A stretch of 17,971 nucleotides of DNA from Saccharicrinis sp. UBA6048. GTDB lineage: Bacteria > Bacteroidota > Bacteroidia > Bacteroidales > Marinilabiliaceae. The notes beneath the pieces are model-generated. The model saw only the letters and a list, made by a program, of their open reading frames with translations. It searched no databases and was not told the DNA's origin. Numbering within the stretch: position 1 is the stretch's first letter; every line of letters begins with the position of its first letter. Position numbers and translations under genes: made by a program. Shown here in pieces: positions 1-6,525 of this stretch. The DNA lies in NCBI GenBank assembly GCA_002429115.1, contig DIYS01000238.1, forward strand, positions 1 to 17,971, in the 5' to 3' direction.

Positions 1-63
1 ACGTTATTGTGGAGACGGATACATTAGTCGTCCGATGAATTATATAGTAAACTTTAGGGCACT

Positions 64-92
64 AAAAAACCACCATGTCCCCATGGTGGTTT
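64..92 (-). terminator. Rho-independent terminator of the rpsF-rpsR-rplI operon
   Basis: An 11-bp perfect stem (arms 67-77 and 82-92, AAACCACCATG with its complement) closes a 4-nt loop. Read on the minus strand it runs into six T (69-64). It lies about 50 nt past the rplI stop codon. On the plus strand the hairpin is followed only by TTTATG, so it should work best for the ribosomal operon, though some plus-strand activity is possible. A second, AT-rich inverted repeat (116-122 with 128-134) sits between rplI and this terminator and lacks a T-run in either direction. Confidence 0.85.
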
Positions 93-142
93 ATGTCTGT
101 TTGAAAAATGTTTTTTTAATCTATCCGAGATTAATAAAAATG

Positions 143-586
143 TTATTCGGCAACCACCTCAATTGAGATGTCAACCTTAACTTCACGGTGTAATTTTACA
201 GTTGCAGTGTAAGTACCTAATTCTTTTGCATCGTCTTTCATAGAAATGTTCTTACGCTCTACGTTGAAACCTTCCTTAGTTACAGCTTCTGCAATTTGAA
301 TAGTGTTTACTGAACCGAAAATCTTACCTGTAGAAGAAGCTTTTGCACCAATAGTAAATGACTTACCTTCTAGTGTTTTAGCAACTTCAAGAGCTTCATT
401 CTTAATCTTCTCTTCTTTATGAGCTCTCTGACGCAAGTTTTCTGCGTGTACTTTCTTGGCTGAAGGAGTTGCCAAAATTGCAAGTCCTTGTGGAATTAAA
501 TAGTTACGTCCGTAACCATTTTTTACCGTCACAATGTCATTCTTATGGCCAAGATTCTGAATATCTTCTTTTAAAATAATTTCCAT
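143..586 (-). CDS. rplI: Large-subunit ribosomal protein bL9
   Basis: This 147-residue protein is bL9, a 50S subunit protein that binds 23S rRNA near the base of the L1 stalk and reaches out over the ribosome surface. The N-terminal domain begins MEIILKEDIQNLGHKNDIV and carries the family signature V-x-x-G-Y-G-R-N-Y-L-I-P-x-G-x-A (residues ~21-36). It is followed by a Lys/Glu-rich connecting helix and the C-terminal rRNA-binding domain, and the length is normal for the family. The gene is last in the rpsF-rpsR-rplI operon, 18 nt after rpsR. The start is fixed by the L9 N-terminus and by a full AAGGAGG Shine-Dalgarno (594-600) placed 7 nt upstream, which is unusual in this phylum. Confidence 0.98.
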   Translation of the reverse strand: MEIILKEDIQNLGHKNDIVTVKNGYGRNYLIPQGLAILATPSAKKVHAENLRQRAHKEEKIKNEALEVAKTLEGKSFTIGAKASSTGKIFGSVNTIQIAEAVTKEGFNVERKNISMKDDAKELGTYTATVKLHREVKVDISIEVVAE

Positions 587-593
587 CGTAAAT

Positions 594-600
594 CCTCCTT
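594..600 (-). promoter_or_regulatory. Strong Shine-Dalgarno sequence of rplI
   Basis: AAGGAGG on the minus strand, 7 nt before the rplI ATG and entirely within the rpsR-rplI spacer, so it is not explained by codon use. Most genes in this window have no such motif. In Bacteroidota the 16S anti-Shine-Dalgarno is normally hidden by bS21, bS18 and bS6, so a full-strength motif here may have a special role. Confidence 0.75.
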
Positions 601-604
601 TTTC

Positions 605-874
605 TTATTTCATCAAATCGGTTACGTATGGCAACAAGGCCAAATGACGCGCGCGCTTAACAGCTTGCGAAACTTTACGCTGATACTTTAAAGATGTACC
701 TGTAAGACGACGAGGTAAAATTTTACCTTGTTCGTTCAAAAATTTCTTTAAGAACTCAGGATCTTTGTAATCGATATACTTGATCTTGTTCTTTTTGAAA
801 CGACAGTACTTCTTCTTTTTGATTTCTACTGACGGAGGAGTCAAATACCTGATTTCTGATTGATTCTGTGCCAT
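605..874 (-). CDS. rpsR: Small-subunit ribosomal protein bS18
   Basis: This 89-residue protein is bS18, which pairs with bS6 on the 30S platform next to the 3' end of 16S rRNA. Family landmarks are C24 with the following basic patch, IDYKD at ~34-38, and the C-terminal R-R-L-T-G-T-S-x-x-Y-Q-R-x-V-x-x-A-V-K-R-A-R-x-L-A-L-L-P-Y signature, which is nearly invariant. The gene starts 3 nt after the rpsF stop. AAAGGAGA (883-890) precedes it, but lies inside the last rpsF codons (Lys-Glu-Asn-stop), so it could partly reflect protein sequence. In Bacteroidota bS18 forms part of the pocket that sequesters the anti-Shine-Dalgarno tail. Confidence 0.98.
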   Translation of the reverse strand: MAQNQSEIRYLTPPSVEIKKKKYCRFKKNKIKYIDYKDPEFLKKFLNEQGKILPRRLTGTSLKYQRKVSQAVKRARHLALLPYVTDLMK

Positions 875-877
875 GGT

Positions 878-1225
878 TTAGTTCTCCTTTTCTTCTTTTT
901 TAGTTGATCTTCTTTTCTCTGCATACGCTTTAGCGTACTTGTCTAATCTGAATGACAAGAAACGTAAAACACGCTCGTCACGACGGAACGCAGTTTCGAA
1001 CTTGGCAATAAACTCAGGATTAGCGTCGAATTCGAACAACTGGTAAAATCCTGTTGACTTCTTCTGAATTGGGTAAGCAAGCTTACGAAGTCCCCAATTT
1101 TCTTCATTTACGATCTCACCGCCGGCCTCAACAATCAAACCTTTGAATTTGTCGACCGCTTCCTTCATCTGAACATCAGACAAAACGGGAGTTAAAATGA
1201 AAACGGTTTCATAACGATTTAACAT
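878..1225 (-). CDS. rpsF: Small-subunit ribosomal protein bS6
   Basis: This 115-residue protein is bS6, the 30S platform protein that heterodimerises with bS18. It begins with the typical N-R-Y-E-T-V-F-I-L-T-P strand, has the W-G-x-R-K-L-A-Y-P-I-Q-K segment (~45-56) and the F-R-R-D-E-R-V-L-R-F motif (~80-89), and ends in a charged Lys/Glu-rich tail. It is the first gene of the operon, and no ssb gene lies between it and rpsR, unlike the proteobacterial and firmicute arrangements. The start has only a weak purine stretch (AAGAAG) upstream. The promoter at 1264-1294 gives a leader of about 30 nt. Confidence 0.98.
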   Translation of the reverse strand: MLNRYETVFILTPVLSDVQMKEAVDKFKGLIVEAGGEIVNEENWGLRKLAYPIQKKSTGFYQLFEFDANPEFIAKFETAFRRDERVLRFLSFRLDKYAKAYAEKRRSTKKEEKEN

Positions 1226-1263
1226 ATCTTCTTAATTTTAGAAGGTTTTAAATAATCAGGGCG

Positions 1264-1294
1264 CAAAGATAGAAATAAATTGGAAAGAAACAAA
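1264..1294 (-). promoter_or_regulatory. Consensus Bacteroidota promoter of the rpsF operon
   Basis: On the minus strand a -33 TTTG (1294-1291) and a -7 TATCTTTG (1271-1264) are separated by exactly 19 nt. This is a perfect match to the Bacteroidota housekeeping consensus TTTG-N19-TAnnTTTG. The start of transcription is expected near 1258, about 33 nt before the rpsF ATG. Confidence 0.85.
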
Positions 1295-1300
1295 GCAGTA

Positions 1301-1361
1301 AATTAGTGAATTAGTTATAAGACAGAAGGCAGAAGCTTTATCTTCAAACCTCTGCCCTCTG
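1301..1361. repeat. Tandem octamer and imperfect inverted repeat
   Basis: AATTAGTG and AATTAGTT lie back to back (1301-1316). They are followed by an inverted repeat whose 11-nt arms (1323-1333 and 1351-1361, CAGAAGGCAGA and TCTGCCCTCTG) pair with one mismatch around a 17-nt loop. It lies between the end of the DHOD-like gene and the rpsF promoter. It could weakly terminate the upstream operon, but has no T-run. The wording resembles low-complexity intergenic repeats that I recall from other Bacteroidota. Confidence 0.45.
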
Positions 1362-1384
1362 CTATATCTCTTTATTTACTCCTT

Positions 1385-2377
1385 CTAGTGTTTGTGATCA
1401 GAAAAATATCGCATAAACTGAACACGCTCAAAAACTTCCGGATTAGATGATTTGCCTTGGCTCAATCGACCTTTAAAGGCATCGATGGATGTAAATTCTC
1501 TTCTTTCCATCCATGATTCAAGGTCTTTAAGCATTGCACTTATCACCTCTGGTCCTTCTTTGTAAATTGCTGAAACCACTTCCACAGAAGAAGCTCCTGC
1601 CATTAGCATCTTAACCATTGATCGATAATCATGCACACCTGTTGAAGCAATTAAATCGCAACCTGAATCAGTCGATGCGATAGAAATCCAACGCAATGAA
1701 TTAGAGTAGTCATCTCCACCTGAATACACTTTACCGGTGATTACCTGGTCATTTTCAATATCGTAATCTACCGGTGTAAAACGATTGAAAAGCACCAATC
1801 CTTCTACTCCACTATGTGACAATCGATTAATAACGTTACCCAGATTTGTAAAATATGGTGCAATCTTAATGCCTACTGGTATTTTTACATGATCCTTAAT
1901 CTTACGAACGATATCAAAATATACCTTTTCAATATCACTGGCTTCATCCTTGATGCCAAAAGGAAGTTTGAAGATATTCAATTCGATGGCATCTGCCCCG
2001 GCATCTTCAATTTTGTTTGCAAACGAAACCCACTCGCTATAGCTACTGCAGTTAATGCTTGCAATAATTGGAATATCTACCGTCTCTTTAGCTTCACGGA
2101 TTAACGACACATAGTTCTCAAGTACTTCATTTTTCACCTGGTAATCGTAATAATCATAGAACTCCAGATTATTTTCGTCCATACCAAGCTGTTGCCCTAT
2201 AGTCAGCGCTGCTTCTGAAACAATCTCTTCTTCAAAAACTGACTTTAATACGATGGCTGCTGCACCTGCCTGAGCCAGTTTCTTAATGCCGCCTATGGTT
2301 GATGACAATCCTGAACTACCAACGACAATTGGGTTTTTAATAGGAAGTCCTAAATACGTGGTTTTTAAATTTTGCAT
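1385..2377 (-). CDS. Dihydroorotate-dehydrogenase-like FMN protein lacking the catalytic Cys
   Basis: This 330-residue TIM-barrel flavoprotein belongs to the dihydroorotate dehydrogenase (DHOD) family. It opens with L-x-T-x-Y-L-G-L-P-I-K-N-P-I-V-V-G-S-S, as in class 1 DHOD. Probable FMN contacts are K45 (VLKS), N109 (ASINC), N134 (IELNIF), K171 (GIKIAP) and the phosphate-binding stretch STGVHD (245-250). True DHODs and dihydropyrimidine dehydrogenases carry the catalytic Cys in an N-x-S-C-P-N/H motif; here the equivalent reads LNIFKLPF (133-140), with no Cys. It matches the known DHOD-like subgroup described as FMN-binding but lacking catalytic residues, so a pyrD name is not justified. The gene starts 11 nt after the Nfn large-subunit gene and should be co-transcribed with it. 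The substrate is unknown; a flavin-dependent reductase or oxidoreductase fed by the neighbouring subunits is an inference. Confidence 0.88.
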   Translation of the reverse strand: MQNLKTTYLGLPIKNPIVVGSSGLSSTIGGIKKLAQAGAAAIVLKSVFEEEIVSEAALTIGQQLGMDENNLEFYDYYDYQVKNEVLENYVSLIREAKETVDIPIIASINCSSYSEWVSFANKIEDAGADAIELNIFKLPFGIKDEASDIEKVYFDIVRKIKDHVKIPVGIKIAPYFTNLGNVINRLSHSGVEGLVLFNRFTPVDYDIENDQVITGKVYSGGDDYSNSLRWISIASTDSGCDLIASTGVHDYRSMVKMLMAGASSVEVVSAIYKEGPEVISAMLKDLESWMERREFTSIDAFKGRLSQGKSSNPEVFERVQFMRYFSDHKH

Positions 2378-2388
2378 GATATAAGGGT

Positions 2389-3873
2389 TTAAGCGTTTCG
2401 TTTTTCCTGTAAATACTTATCCATTGAAGCGGCAGCATTTCGTCCGTCACCCATTGCTAAAATTACTGTTGCACCACCGCGTACAATATCACCACCGGCA
2501 AACATTTCAGGGATTGATGTTTGCAATTTTTCTTCATCAACTACAATGGTTCCCCATCGTGTTGTTTCTAACTGTGGTAATGAGCTAGGAATTAATGGGT
2601 TTGGCGATACACCAACACTCACAACTACTGTATCAACTTCAATATCGTATTCAGAACCTTCAATTACAACTGGTCGACGACGACCTGAACTATCTGGCTC
2701 GCCCAGTTCCATTTTCTGCACACGCATTTTATTAACGCGACCTGTTTCATCAGCAAAATACTCAACAGGGTTGGTCAGGTTTAAGAACTCAATACCTTCT
2801 TCCTGAGCATGTTTTACTTCTTCTACACGCGCCGGCATTTCTTCCATTGAGCGACGATAAACGATCATGGCGCGTTTAGCTCCCAGACGCTTTGCTGTTC
2901 GTACAGAATCCATTGCCGTATTACCACCTCCAATAACAGCCACATTTTTGCCGCTGATAATAGGCGTATCAGTTGCAGGGTTGGCTGCATCCATCAGGTT
3001 AACACGTGTCAAGTATTCGTTCGAACTTAAAATGCCAATATAGTTTTCTCCAGGGATATTCATAAAACGTGGCAAACCAGCGCCGCTACCTGTGAAGAAA
3101 CCTTCAAAGCCGTCCTCTTTTAAATCTTCCATGCTGGCAGTTCGCCCAACAATGAAGTTATTTTCAAACTTCACGCCCATTTTCTTCAGGTTGTTAATCT
3201 CAACATCAACAATGCTGTTAGGAAGACGAAATTCAGGAATGCCATATTTTAATACACCACCGATTTCATGTAAAGCCTCGAATACAGTTACATCATAACC
3301 AAACTTAGCCATGTCACCGGCAAAAGTTAATCCGGCCGGTCCACTACCAATAACTGCAATTTTAATTCCATTTGGCTGAGCTACTTCCGGTACAGAAATC
3401 TGACCTAATTCACGCTCATAATCCGCAGCAAAACGTTCCAAGTGTCCAATTGCTACAGGCTCCTTCTTCATTTTCACCTCGTAAAAACACTTCGCCTCAC
3501 ATTGTTTCTCCTGAGGACAAACACGTCCGCAAACAGCTGGCAGAGCACTGGTTTCTTTAAGTACCTGAGCCGCCTTAAGGAATTCACCCTGTTCTATTCG
3601 CTTAATGAATTTAGGAATATTAATTTCTACCGGACATCCTGTAATACAAGTCGGATCAGGACAATCCAAACAGCGCTTTGCTTCATTAACAGCCTCTTCT
3701 TCCGATAGACCAGTGTTAACTTCAATATTAGATTTGATACGCACATTTGGTTCCACTTCACCCATATGGACACGGGTAAGGCCTGTGCGCTCTTTATTTT
3801 TAAGCAGTTTACGAATATCAACTCGCCATGCCTGCTCTCTTTCTTCTTTTAAAAATTCTTTTGTAACAGCCAT
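2389..3873 (-). CDS. nfnB: Nfn/Sud large subunit, GltD-type NADPH oxidoreductase
   Basis: This 494-residue protein is a GltD-family FAD/NAD(P)H oxidoreductase with an N-terminal iron-sulfur domain. Cysteines C68, C71, C76, C80 and C115, C119, C125, C129 form two clusters of the kind that hold [4Fe-4S] centres. An FAD-binding G-S-G-P-A-G-L (176-182), a second nucleotide-binding G-G-G-N-T-A (315-320) and the closing A-G-G-D-I-V-R-G-G (459-467) follow. Annotation pipelines often call such proteins NADPH-dependent glutamate synthase small chain, but no large glutamate synthase gene is present. The preceding gene is the NfnA/SudB-type partner, so NADH-dependent ferredoxin:NADP+ oxidoreductase (electron bifurcation), or a sulfide dehydrogenase-like role, fits better. 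The ATG lies 2 nt after the partner's stop, implying translational coupling. The exact reaction is inferred. Confidence 0.88.
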   Translation of the reverse strand: MAVTKEFLKEEREQAWRVDIRKLLKNKERTGLTRVHMGEVEPNVRIKSNIEVNTGLSEEEAVNEAKRCLDCPDPTCITGCPVEINIPKFIKRIEQGEFLKAAQVLKETSALPAVCGRVCPQEKQCEAKCFYEVKMKKEPVAIGHLERFAADYERELGQISVPEVAQPNGIKIAVIGSGPAGLTFAGDMAKFGYDVTVFEALHEIGGVLKYGIPEFRLPNSIVDVEINNLKKMGVKFENNFIVGRTASMEDLKEDGFEGFFTGSGAGLPRFMNIPGENYIGILSSNEYLTRVNLMDAANPATDTPIISGKNVAVIGGGNTAMDSVRTAKRLGAKRAMIVYRRSMEEMPARVEEVKHAQEEGIEFLNLTNPVEYFADETGRVNKMRVQKMELGEPDSSGRRRPVVIEGSEYDIEVDTVVVSVGVSPNPLIPSSLPQLETTRWGTIVVDEEKLQTSIPEMFAGGDIVRGGATVILAMGDGRNAAASMDKYLQEKRNA

Positions 3874-3875
3874 AA

Positions 3876-4709
3876 CTACTTATCTTCTTTAGATTTCAGA
3901 TATTCATCTTCTGCTCCTTTTTCAATCTCTTTGTACCCATTCAGTCGAAGCAACATTTCATCAAAGTCAACCTGATGTGCGTCAAACTCTGGCCCATCCA
4001 CACAAACAAACTTTGTTTTTCCTCCAACAGTAATACGACATGCTCCGCACATACCAGTACCATCCACCATAATAGTGTTTAAACTGGCTACGGTTGGTAC
4101 ATTATAATCTTTAGTAGTTAAAGCAGCAAACTTCATCATTATAGCAGGTCCTATAACTACCGCTTCATCTATTTGCTCACGCTCCATTACTTCTTTCATT
4201 CCATCGGTTACAAGGCCTTTTTTCCCATATGAACCATCGTCTGTCATCACAATTACTTCATCCGAATACTGAGAAATCTGCTCTTCCAGTATAATCAGAT
4301 CCTTTGTGCGTGCAGCCAAAATGGTAATCACCTTATTACCTGCCTTCTTCAATGCCTCTACAATAGGTAATAATGGTGCAACACCAACTCCTCCTCCACA
4401 AGCCAAAACTGTTCCGACTTTTTCGATATGCGTGGCTTCGCCTAACGGCCCCACTAAATCTGTCAACTCATCACCAATGTTCAATTCGGTGATGCGACGC
4501 GATGAAACACCTACACGTTGAATCACCAACGTAATAGTTCCTCTTTCCGGGTTAGCGGCGGCAATAGTCAGCGGTATACGTTCGCCCGTTTCGCCAACTT
4601 TTACTATTACAAAATGACCGGCTCTGCGGGCTTTTGCAATGCGTGGAGCTTCTATTTCTAAACGTACTACGTTTTCTGAAAAATACTCCTTTTCAATAAT
4701 TCTGTTCAT
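3876..4709 (-). CDS. nfnA: Nfn/Sud small subunit, FAD/[2Fe-2S] protein
   Basis: This 277-residue protein belongs to the ferredoxin-NADP+ reductase-like family that includes PyrK, NfnA and SudB. R44-x-P-L-T-I (44-49) is the FAD-binding motif and L-A-C-G-G-G-V-G-V-A-P (102-112) the NAD-binding loop. The C-terminal [2Fe-2S] site reads D216-G-T-G-M-C221-G-A-C224 with C236. PyrK has four Cys, whereas Nfn and Pyrococcus sulfide dehydrogenase use one Asp and three Cys, so this sequence points to the Nfn/Sud type. It is the first gene of an operon with the large subunit and a DHOD-like protein. No Shine-Dalgarno is seen. A predicted promoter (4795-4802) and a palindrome (4757-4780) lie upstream. Confidence 0.88.
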   Translation of the reverse strand: MNRIIEKEYFSENVVRLEIEAPRIAKARRAGHFVIVKVGETGERIPLTIAAANPERGTITLVIQRVGVSSRRITELNIGDELTDLVGPLGEATHIEKVGTVLACGGGVGVAPLLPIVEALKKAGNKVITILAARTKDLIILEEQISQYSDEVIVMTDDGSYGKKGLVTDGMKEVMEREQIDEAVVIGPAIMMKFAALTTKDYNVPTVASLNTIMVDGTGMCGACRITVGGKTKFVCVDGPEFDAHQVDFDEMLLRLNGYKEIEKGAEDEYLKSKEDK

Positions 4710-4756
4710 TATAACAAACGGTTACTTTAGTTATATTAACTGAGACTAAAGATTAT

Positions 4757-4780
4757 TAGATAGACAATGTTGTCTACCTA
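4757..4780. promoter_or_regulatory. Near-perfect 24-bp palindrome, candidate operator of the nfn operon
   Basis: Two 11-nt arms (4757-4767 and 4770-4780) around a 2-nt spacer match at ten of eleven positions; the core is TAGACAA-TG-TTGTCTA. It lies just downstream of the predicted nfnA start of transcription (~4788), a typical repressor position. It does not match the Rex, Fur or OxyR site forms I know. As RNA it could also form a stem, but its 2-nt spacer makes a poor hairpin loop, which favours a dimeric DNA-binding protein. Confidence 0.55.
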
Positions 4781-4794
4781 CAGTTTAGAATTTC

Positions 4795-4802
4795 CAAATG
4801 TA
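4795..4802 (-). promoter_or_regulatory. Predicted -7 element of the nfn operon
   Basis: TACATTTG on the minus strand fits the Bacteroidota -7 consensus TAnnTTTG. No good TTTG is found 19 nt upstream, so the call rests on the -7 element alone. It predicts a leader of roughly 80 nt before the nfnA ATG that contains the palindrome at 4757-4780. Confidence 0.45.
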
Positions 4803-5083
4803 AAAATAGCTATTGAATTAAACTGAAATCATGACATTAGTTACAAATTATTTATTTACACACATTCTAAACAAGAACCCCAATAACTTTACTTTTCAAT
4901 AAGCTCTCATCTTCCTTTTATCTATCTAAAAATATGAATTTCTGTAAGTTATTCCCTAAAGTCTCCTTAAAAGATTAATTATCCTTTACGAATTAATTAC
5001 AAAATGAATTTAACATGGCTATTTTCTTAAATCAGAATCATTTAGTAATTTGAATTATAGATTACAAAACTAAACTTCCCATA

Positions 5084-5788
5084 ATGAATATTGAAGCCTA
5101 TTTTAAACTCACCTATGGCTTGTACATCATTGCTACAAAGCTGAATGACAAACGTAATGGATACATTGCCAACACAGCGTTTCAGGTAACAGCTGAACCC
5201 TCACAAATTGCGATTAGCTGCAGCAAAGACAATTATACATGTCTGATGATCCGTCAAAGTGGCATTTTTTCCATATCTATCTTAAGTCAGGATGCCAGCG
5301 CTGAAATTATCGGATTATTTGGTTATAACACAGGTGAAAAACTCGATAAATTTAAAAGTATCAGCTTCACTGAATCAAAGACAGGTTCGCCTATTGTTAC
5401 CGAGGATTGCATAGCCTGGTTCGATTGTAAGGTGAATCAACAGATTGATGTAGGATCGCATATTTTATTTATTGCGTCAATTGAAGAAAACGAGCTGATT
5501 GATCACATTTCGAAGCCATTGACTTATGCCTATTATCATGAAGTAAAAAAGGGACGCGCACCCAAAAATGCACCAACGTATATTGATGAATCCAAATTCA
5601 GCACCAAAGAGCAAAGTAAAGCTACCCCATCAACAAAACATAAATGCCTGGCATGCGGATATGTCTACGATGCCGATGAAGGAGATAGTGAATCTGGAAT
5701 TTCTCCGGATACCTCCTTTGAGGAGTTACCTGAAGACTGGATATGCCCCACGTGCGGCTCATCAAAAGATGTGTTTGAAGCTATATAA
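5084..5788 (+). CDS. Flavin reductase domain fused to C-terminal rubredoxin
   Basis: This 234-residue soluble protein has two parts. Residues ~1-160 form an FMN-binding split-barrel of the flavin reductase/flavoredoxin family (Y-G-L-Y-I-I-A-T near 11-18, the N-T-A-F-Q-V-T segment at 30-36). A Ser/Lys/Thr-rich linker (~165-185) leads to a rubredoxin domain with iron ligands C188-x-x-C191-G-Y-V-Y-D and C221-P-T-C224-G. The layout matches the high-molecular-weight rubredoxin class, in which NAD(P)H electrons pass through FMN to rubredoxin and on to partners such as diiron flavoproteins or rubrerythrin. Rubrerythrin is encoded next, 132 nt downstream, which makes it a plausible acceptor (inference). 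The ATG at 5084 begins the conserved N-terminus and has no Shine-Dalgarno. Confidence 0.9.
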   Translation: MNIEAYFKLTYGLYIIATKLNDKRNGYIANTAFQVTAEPSQIAISCSKDNYTCLMIRQSGIFSISILSQDASAEIIGLFGYNTGEKLDKFKSISFTESKTGSPIVTEDCIAWFDCKVNQQIDVGSHILFIASIEENELIDHISKPLTYAYYHEVKKGRAPKNAPTYIDESKFSTKEQSKATPSTKHKCLACGYVYDADEGDSESGISPDTSFEELPEDWICPTCGSSKDVFEAI

Positions 5789-5864
5789 AAACAGATCATA
5801 TTTAGAAGCTTCCTAAATAAGGTATTTAAATTACTATAATAAGTTAAATGCTGTTGCGATATCT

Positions 5865-5872
5865 TATATTTG
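5865..5872 (+). promoter_or_regulatory. Predicted -7 element of rubrerythrin gene
   Basis: TATATTTG matches TAnnTTTG. The base composition 19 nt upstream is a poor -33. The start of transcription would lie near 5880, about 40 nt before the rubrerythrin ATG, so the gene can probably be transcribed separately from the upstream flavin reductase gene. Confidence 0.55.
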
Positions 5873-5920
5873 TTTGTCTTACCCAGACTTTAAAGAAGTT
5901 TCAATATAAAACAGACAAAA

Positions 5921-6496
5921 ATGAGTAGTTTAAAAGGAACAAAAACTGAACAGAATTTATTAAAAGCATTTGCTGGTGAATCACAAGCCCGCAATCGCTA
6001 TACGTATTTTGCCAAGCAAGCCAAAAAAGAAGGACTTGAGCAAATTTCTGCAATCTTTATGGAAACAGCAGAACAAGAAAGAGAACATGCTAAGCGTTTC
6101 TTTAAATTTTTAGAAGGTGGAATGGTTGAGATCACAGCCACTTATCCGGCTGGAATTATTGGTGATACAAAAGCTAACCTTCAGGCTGCGGCTGACGGTG
6201 AAAATGAAGAATGGACTGAACTGTATCCTGAATTTGCAAAGATTGCAGAAGAGGAAGGCTTTAAGGAAGTTGCTGTTGCGTTTAAAATGATTGCAAAGGT
6301 AGAAGCACATCACGAAGCAAGATACAGGAAGTTGTATCAAAACCTTGAAGAAGGAAAAGTTTTTGAAAAAGATGGTAAAGTGACCTGGATGTGCCGTAAT
6401 TGTGGTTTTATCCATGAAGGAACAAAAGCTCCTAAAACATGTCCTGCATGTTTACACTCACAAGCTTATTTTGAAATAAACGAACCCAATTACTAG
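5921..6496 (+). CDS. rbr: Rubrerythrin
   Basis: This 191-residue protein is a classical rubrerythrin, a cytoplasmic diiron peroxidase that reduces hydrogen peroxide in anaerobes. The N-terminal four-helix bundle supplies the expected ligands E20, E53-x-x-H56, E94 with E97, and E128-x-x-H131. The C-terminal rubredoxin-like domain holds one iron through C158-x-x-C161-G and C174-x-x-C177. Order (diiron first, rubredoxin last) and length are standard; it is not a reverse rubrerythrin. The upstream rubredoxin fusion protein could supply electrons. A terminator follows at 6526-6556. Confidence 0.97.
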   Translation: MSSLKGTKTEQNLLKAFAGESQARNRYTYFAKQAKKEGLEQISAIFMETAEQEREHAKRFFKFLEGGMVEITATYPAGIIGDTKANLQAAADGENEEWTELYPEFAKIAEEEGFKEVAVAFKMIAKVEAHHEARYRKLYQNLEEGKVFEKDGKVTWMCRNCGFIHEGTKAPKTCPACLHSQAYFEINEPNY

Positions 6497-6525
6497 ACCG
6501 CAGAGGTTACAGTATTGGCATACCG

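Larger units (their letters stand above)
4710..5083. other. Divergent intergenic region between nfnA and the rubredoxin fusion gene
   Basis: This 374-bp AT-rich region separates two divergent redox transcription units. On the nfnA side it holds a -7-like element and a near-palindrome, listed separately. On the plus side no full consensus promoter is visible; the closest is TAATTTG (5046-5052), one base short of the TAnnTTTG spacing, about 30 nt before the ATG at 5084. The middle (about 4840-5030) holds no open frame or repeat that I can support. Confidence 0.6.

Noticed and set aside
3..38. Plus-strand frame V-I-V-E-T-D-T-L-V-V-R-stop at the left edge, possibly the end of an upstream gene.
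   Set aside because: Eleven codons are easily open by chance, no family can be recognised, and the nearby hairpin has its T-run on the other strand.
116..134. AT-rich inverted repeat between rplI and the terminator as a second terminator.
   Set aside because: It is almost all A-T and is followed on the minus strand by A, not T.
1889..2104. Plus-strand 71-codon frame and similar antisense frames inside the redox operon and other genes.
   Set aside because: They lie opposite strongly conserved genes, have no family features and no promoter, and are shadows of the real frames.
1385..2377. Annotation as a pyrimidine-synthesis dihydroorotate dehydrogenase (pyrD).
   Set aside because: The catalytic Cys motif is missing and no pyrimidine genes are nearby.
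2389..3873. Annotation as glutamate synthase small chain (gltD).
   Set aside because: No glutamate synthase large subunit is nearby, and the adjacent Asp-Cys3 small subunit points to an Nfn/Sud pair.
4757..4780. Palindrome read as an OxyR, Rex or Fur site.
   Set aside because: Spacing and half-sites do not fit the ATAG-N7-CTAT, TTGTGA-N6-TCACAA or Fur forms.
5801..5820. Short inverted repeat after the rubredoxin-fusion gene as a terminator.
   Set aside because: The stem is short and broken by a bulge, and no T-run follows.
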